This document shows, in pieces, positions 40,366 through 41,377 of a stretch of 41,377 bases of DNA; position 1 is the stretch's first letter; the number at the start of each line of letters is the position of its first letter. Position numbers and translations under genes: made by a program. The stretch lies in assembly GCA_021733925.1 (NCBI GenBank), contig JAIPJY010000059.1, forward strand, positions 1-41,377, given 5' to 3'. The notes beneath the pieces are model-generated. The model was not told where the DNA came from. It saw only the letters and a list, made by a program, of their open reading frames with translations, and searched no databases. Source of the DNA: Prosthecobacter sp. (lineage in GTDB: Bacteria; Verrucomicrobiota; Verrucomicrobiia; Verrucomicrobiales; Verrucomicrobiaceae).

Positions 40366-41377
40366 ATGCACCTCCGCCTCCTCGCCATCTTCCTCCTGCT
40401 CTGGCCCCTCACCGGCTTCTCCGCATCCCCCCTCATCCCCGCCGGTGCCGCCTCCATCGACATCACCCCGGACTACCCCGTCCGCCTCAGCGGCTACGGC
40501 GGCCGCCGCTTACCCAACACCGGCGTCTCCCAGCACATCTTCGCCAAAGCCCTCGCCCTCGGCACCGATGCCGAAGGCCCCGCCATCCTCGTCACCGTGG
40601 ACAACGTCGGCGTCCCCGCCTCCATGCGCGCCGAAGTCCTGCGTCGTCTCCAGACAAACACCAAAGCCACCGACGCCCGCTTCGCCCTCTGCTCCAGCCA
40701 TACCCACTGCGCCCCCATGCTCATCGGAGTGCTCCCCAACCTCTTTGGCATGGACATCCCCGCCGAGCATCTCCCAGCCATCGAGCGCTACACCCGCGAA
40801 CTCACCGACCACATCGAAAAAGTCGCACGCGCCGCACTCTCAGATCGCAAACCCTCCTCCCTCGCCTGGGGCATCGGCCAAGTCGGCTTCGCCGCCAACC
40901 GCCGCCAGTTCCCCCTGAAGCCCATCGATCACGACCTCCCCGTCCTCCGCGTCGCCGACGCCAACGGCAAAGTCCGCGCCATCTTCACCAGCTACGCCTG
41001 CCACTGCACCACCATCGGCATCGATGAAATCCACGGCGACTGGGCCGGCGTCGCTCAAGAAGCCCTCCAGCGCGAATTCCCCGGTGCCATCGCCCTCACC
41101 GCCCTCGGCTGCGGAGCCGATCAAAATCCCAATCCCCGCCGCACCATGGAACTCGTCAAACAATACGGCGAAGACCTCGGTGCCGAAGCCAAACGCCTCG
41201 CCACCAGCGAACTCAAACCCCTCACCGGCCCGCTCGCCTGCCAATCAAAACAAATCGAACTCGCCTTCGGCACCCTCCCCACCCGCGAAGAATGGCAGAC
41301 CCTCGCCGCCTCCAAAACCGCCGCCATCGCCTACCACGCCAAGAAAAATCTCGCCCGCCTCGACCGCGGCGAAAAAC
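40366..41377 (+). CDS. Neutral/alkaline non-lysosomal ceramidase-like protein, cut by the window end
   Basis: The ATG at 40366 opens a frame that runs off the window after 337 codons. Signal peptide MHLRLLAIFLLLWPLTGFSA. The mature start AGAASIDITPDYPVRLSGYGGR is the typical beginning of the family. SSHTHCAPM (about 107-115) corresponds to the zinc-binding HTH of neutral ceramidase, and HGDWAGVAQEAL and the CHCTTIG segment match other conserved parts. Members in Planctomycetes and Verrucomicrobia are often called neutral ceramidase superfamily proteins and may act on other lipids or sugars. The C-terminal Ig-like domain is outside the window. Confidence 0.9.
   Translation, partial: MHLRLLAIFLLLWPLTGFSASPLIPAGAASIDITPDYPVRLSGYGGRRLPNTGVSQHIFAKALALGTDAEGPAILVTVDNVGVPASMRAEVLRRLQTNTKATDARFALCSSHTHCAPMLIGVLPNLFGMDIPAEHLPAIERYTRELTDHIEKVARAALSDRKPSSLAWGIGQVGFAANRRQFPLKPIDHDLPVLRVADANGKVRAIFTSYACHCTTIGIDEIHGDWAGVAQEALQREFPGAIALTALGCGADQNPNPRRTMELVKQYGEDLGAEAKRLATSELKPLTGPLACQSKQIELAFGTLPTREEWQTLAASKTAAIAYHAKKNLARLDRGEK

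Noticed and set aside
1-41377. tRNA, rRNA, transposase, integrase or phage genes
   Set aside because: None was seen on reading either strand, so mobility of the repeats rests on their pattern only.

Overview
The window looks like chromosomal DNA of a high-GC member of the Verrucomicrobiota, probably near Verrucomicrobium/Prosthecobacter. The reasons are the protein families that are common in Planctomycetes and Verrucomicrobia (a DUF1501 protein, a DUF1080 protein, a secreted PQQ-repeat protein with EF-hands, paired SGNH hydrolases, a ceramidase-like protein, an AraC regulator of the XylR type), a GTP-dependent PEP carboxykinase, and intergenic regions full of short palindromic repeats. The assignment is inferred from gene content; no rRNA or other taxonomic marker is present.

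Layout. 0.4-8.5 kb: an ABCG-like half transporter, a membrane-anchored AsmA-like protein on the opposite strand, hisI, then a leftward cluster of a small lipoprotein and two paralogous coiled-coil envelope proteins. A gene for the 4.5S-type SRP RNA follows, then a condensation-domain-like protein overlapping a stand-alone acyl carrier protein. 8.6-15 kb: trpC, a LysR regulator, a Tat-exported DUF1501 protein and a PQQ/EF-hand protein with an unassigned C-terminal domain. 15.3-23.7 kb: a rightward series of pirin, DoxX, VOC dioxygenase-like protein, rhodanese-YceI fusion, nitroreductase, RpiB, an EamA transporter, and a KefF-like reductase followed directly by a KefB/C antiporter. Apart from RpiB and EamA these families fit defence against quinones and other electrophiles. 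23.9-34.8 kb: a DUF1080 protein, a 1200-residue secreted protein, two tandem SGNH hydrolases, pckG, an HpcH/HpaI aldolase and a Tat-exported sialidase-like protein. 34.8-36.2 kb: a mosaic of repeats around a small TPR gene of lower GC. 36.2-41.4 kb: a secreted zincin-like protein, an ATP-grasp ligase closely followed by a XylR-type regulator, and a ceramidase-like gene cut off by the window end.

The most unusual content is intergenic. At least five families of short palindromic repeats are interspersed, several with compensating changes in their stems. The main one (about 160 bp, six copies plus a partial tail) lies in two places between an intact gene 3' end and a second copy of that same 3' end (the LysR gene and the sialidase-like gene). 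Another family supplies or abuts stop codons at three genes. At the sialidase-like locus the duplicated ends enclose the TPR gene, and a sequence resembling the left half of an integron attC site follows that gene. Together this suggests small non-autonomous elements that target gene 3' ends and sometimes carry cargo. The window holds no transposase or integrase, so mechanism is inference.
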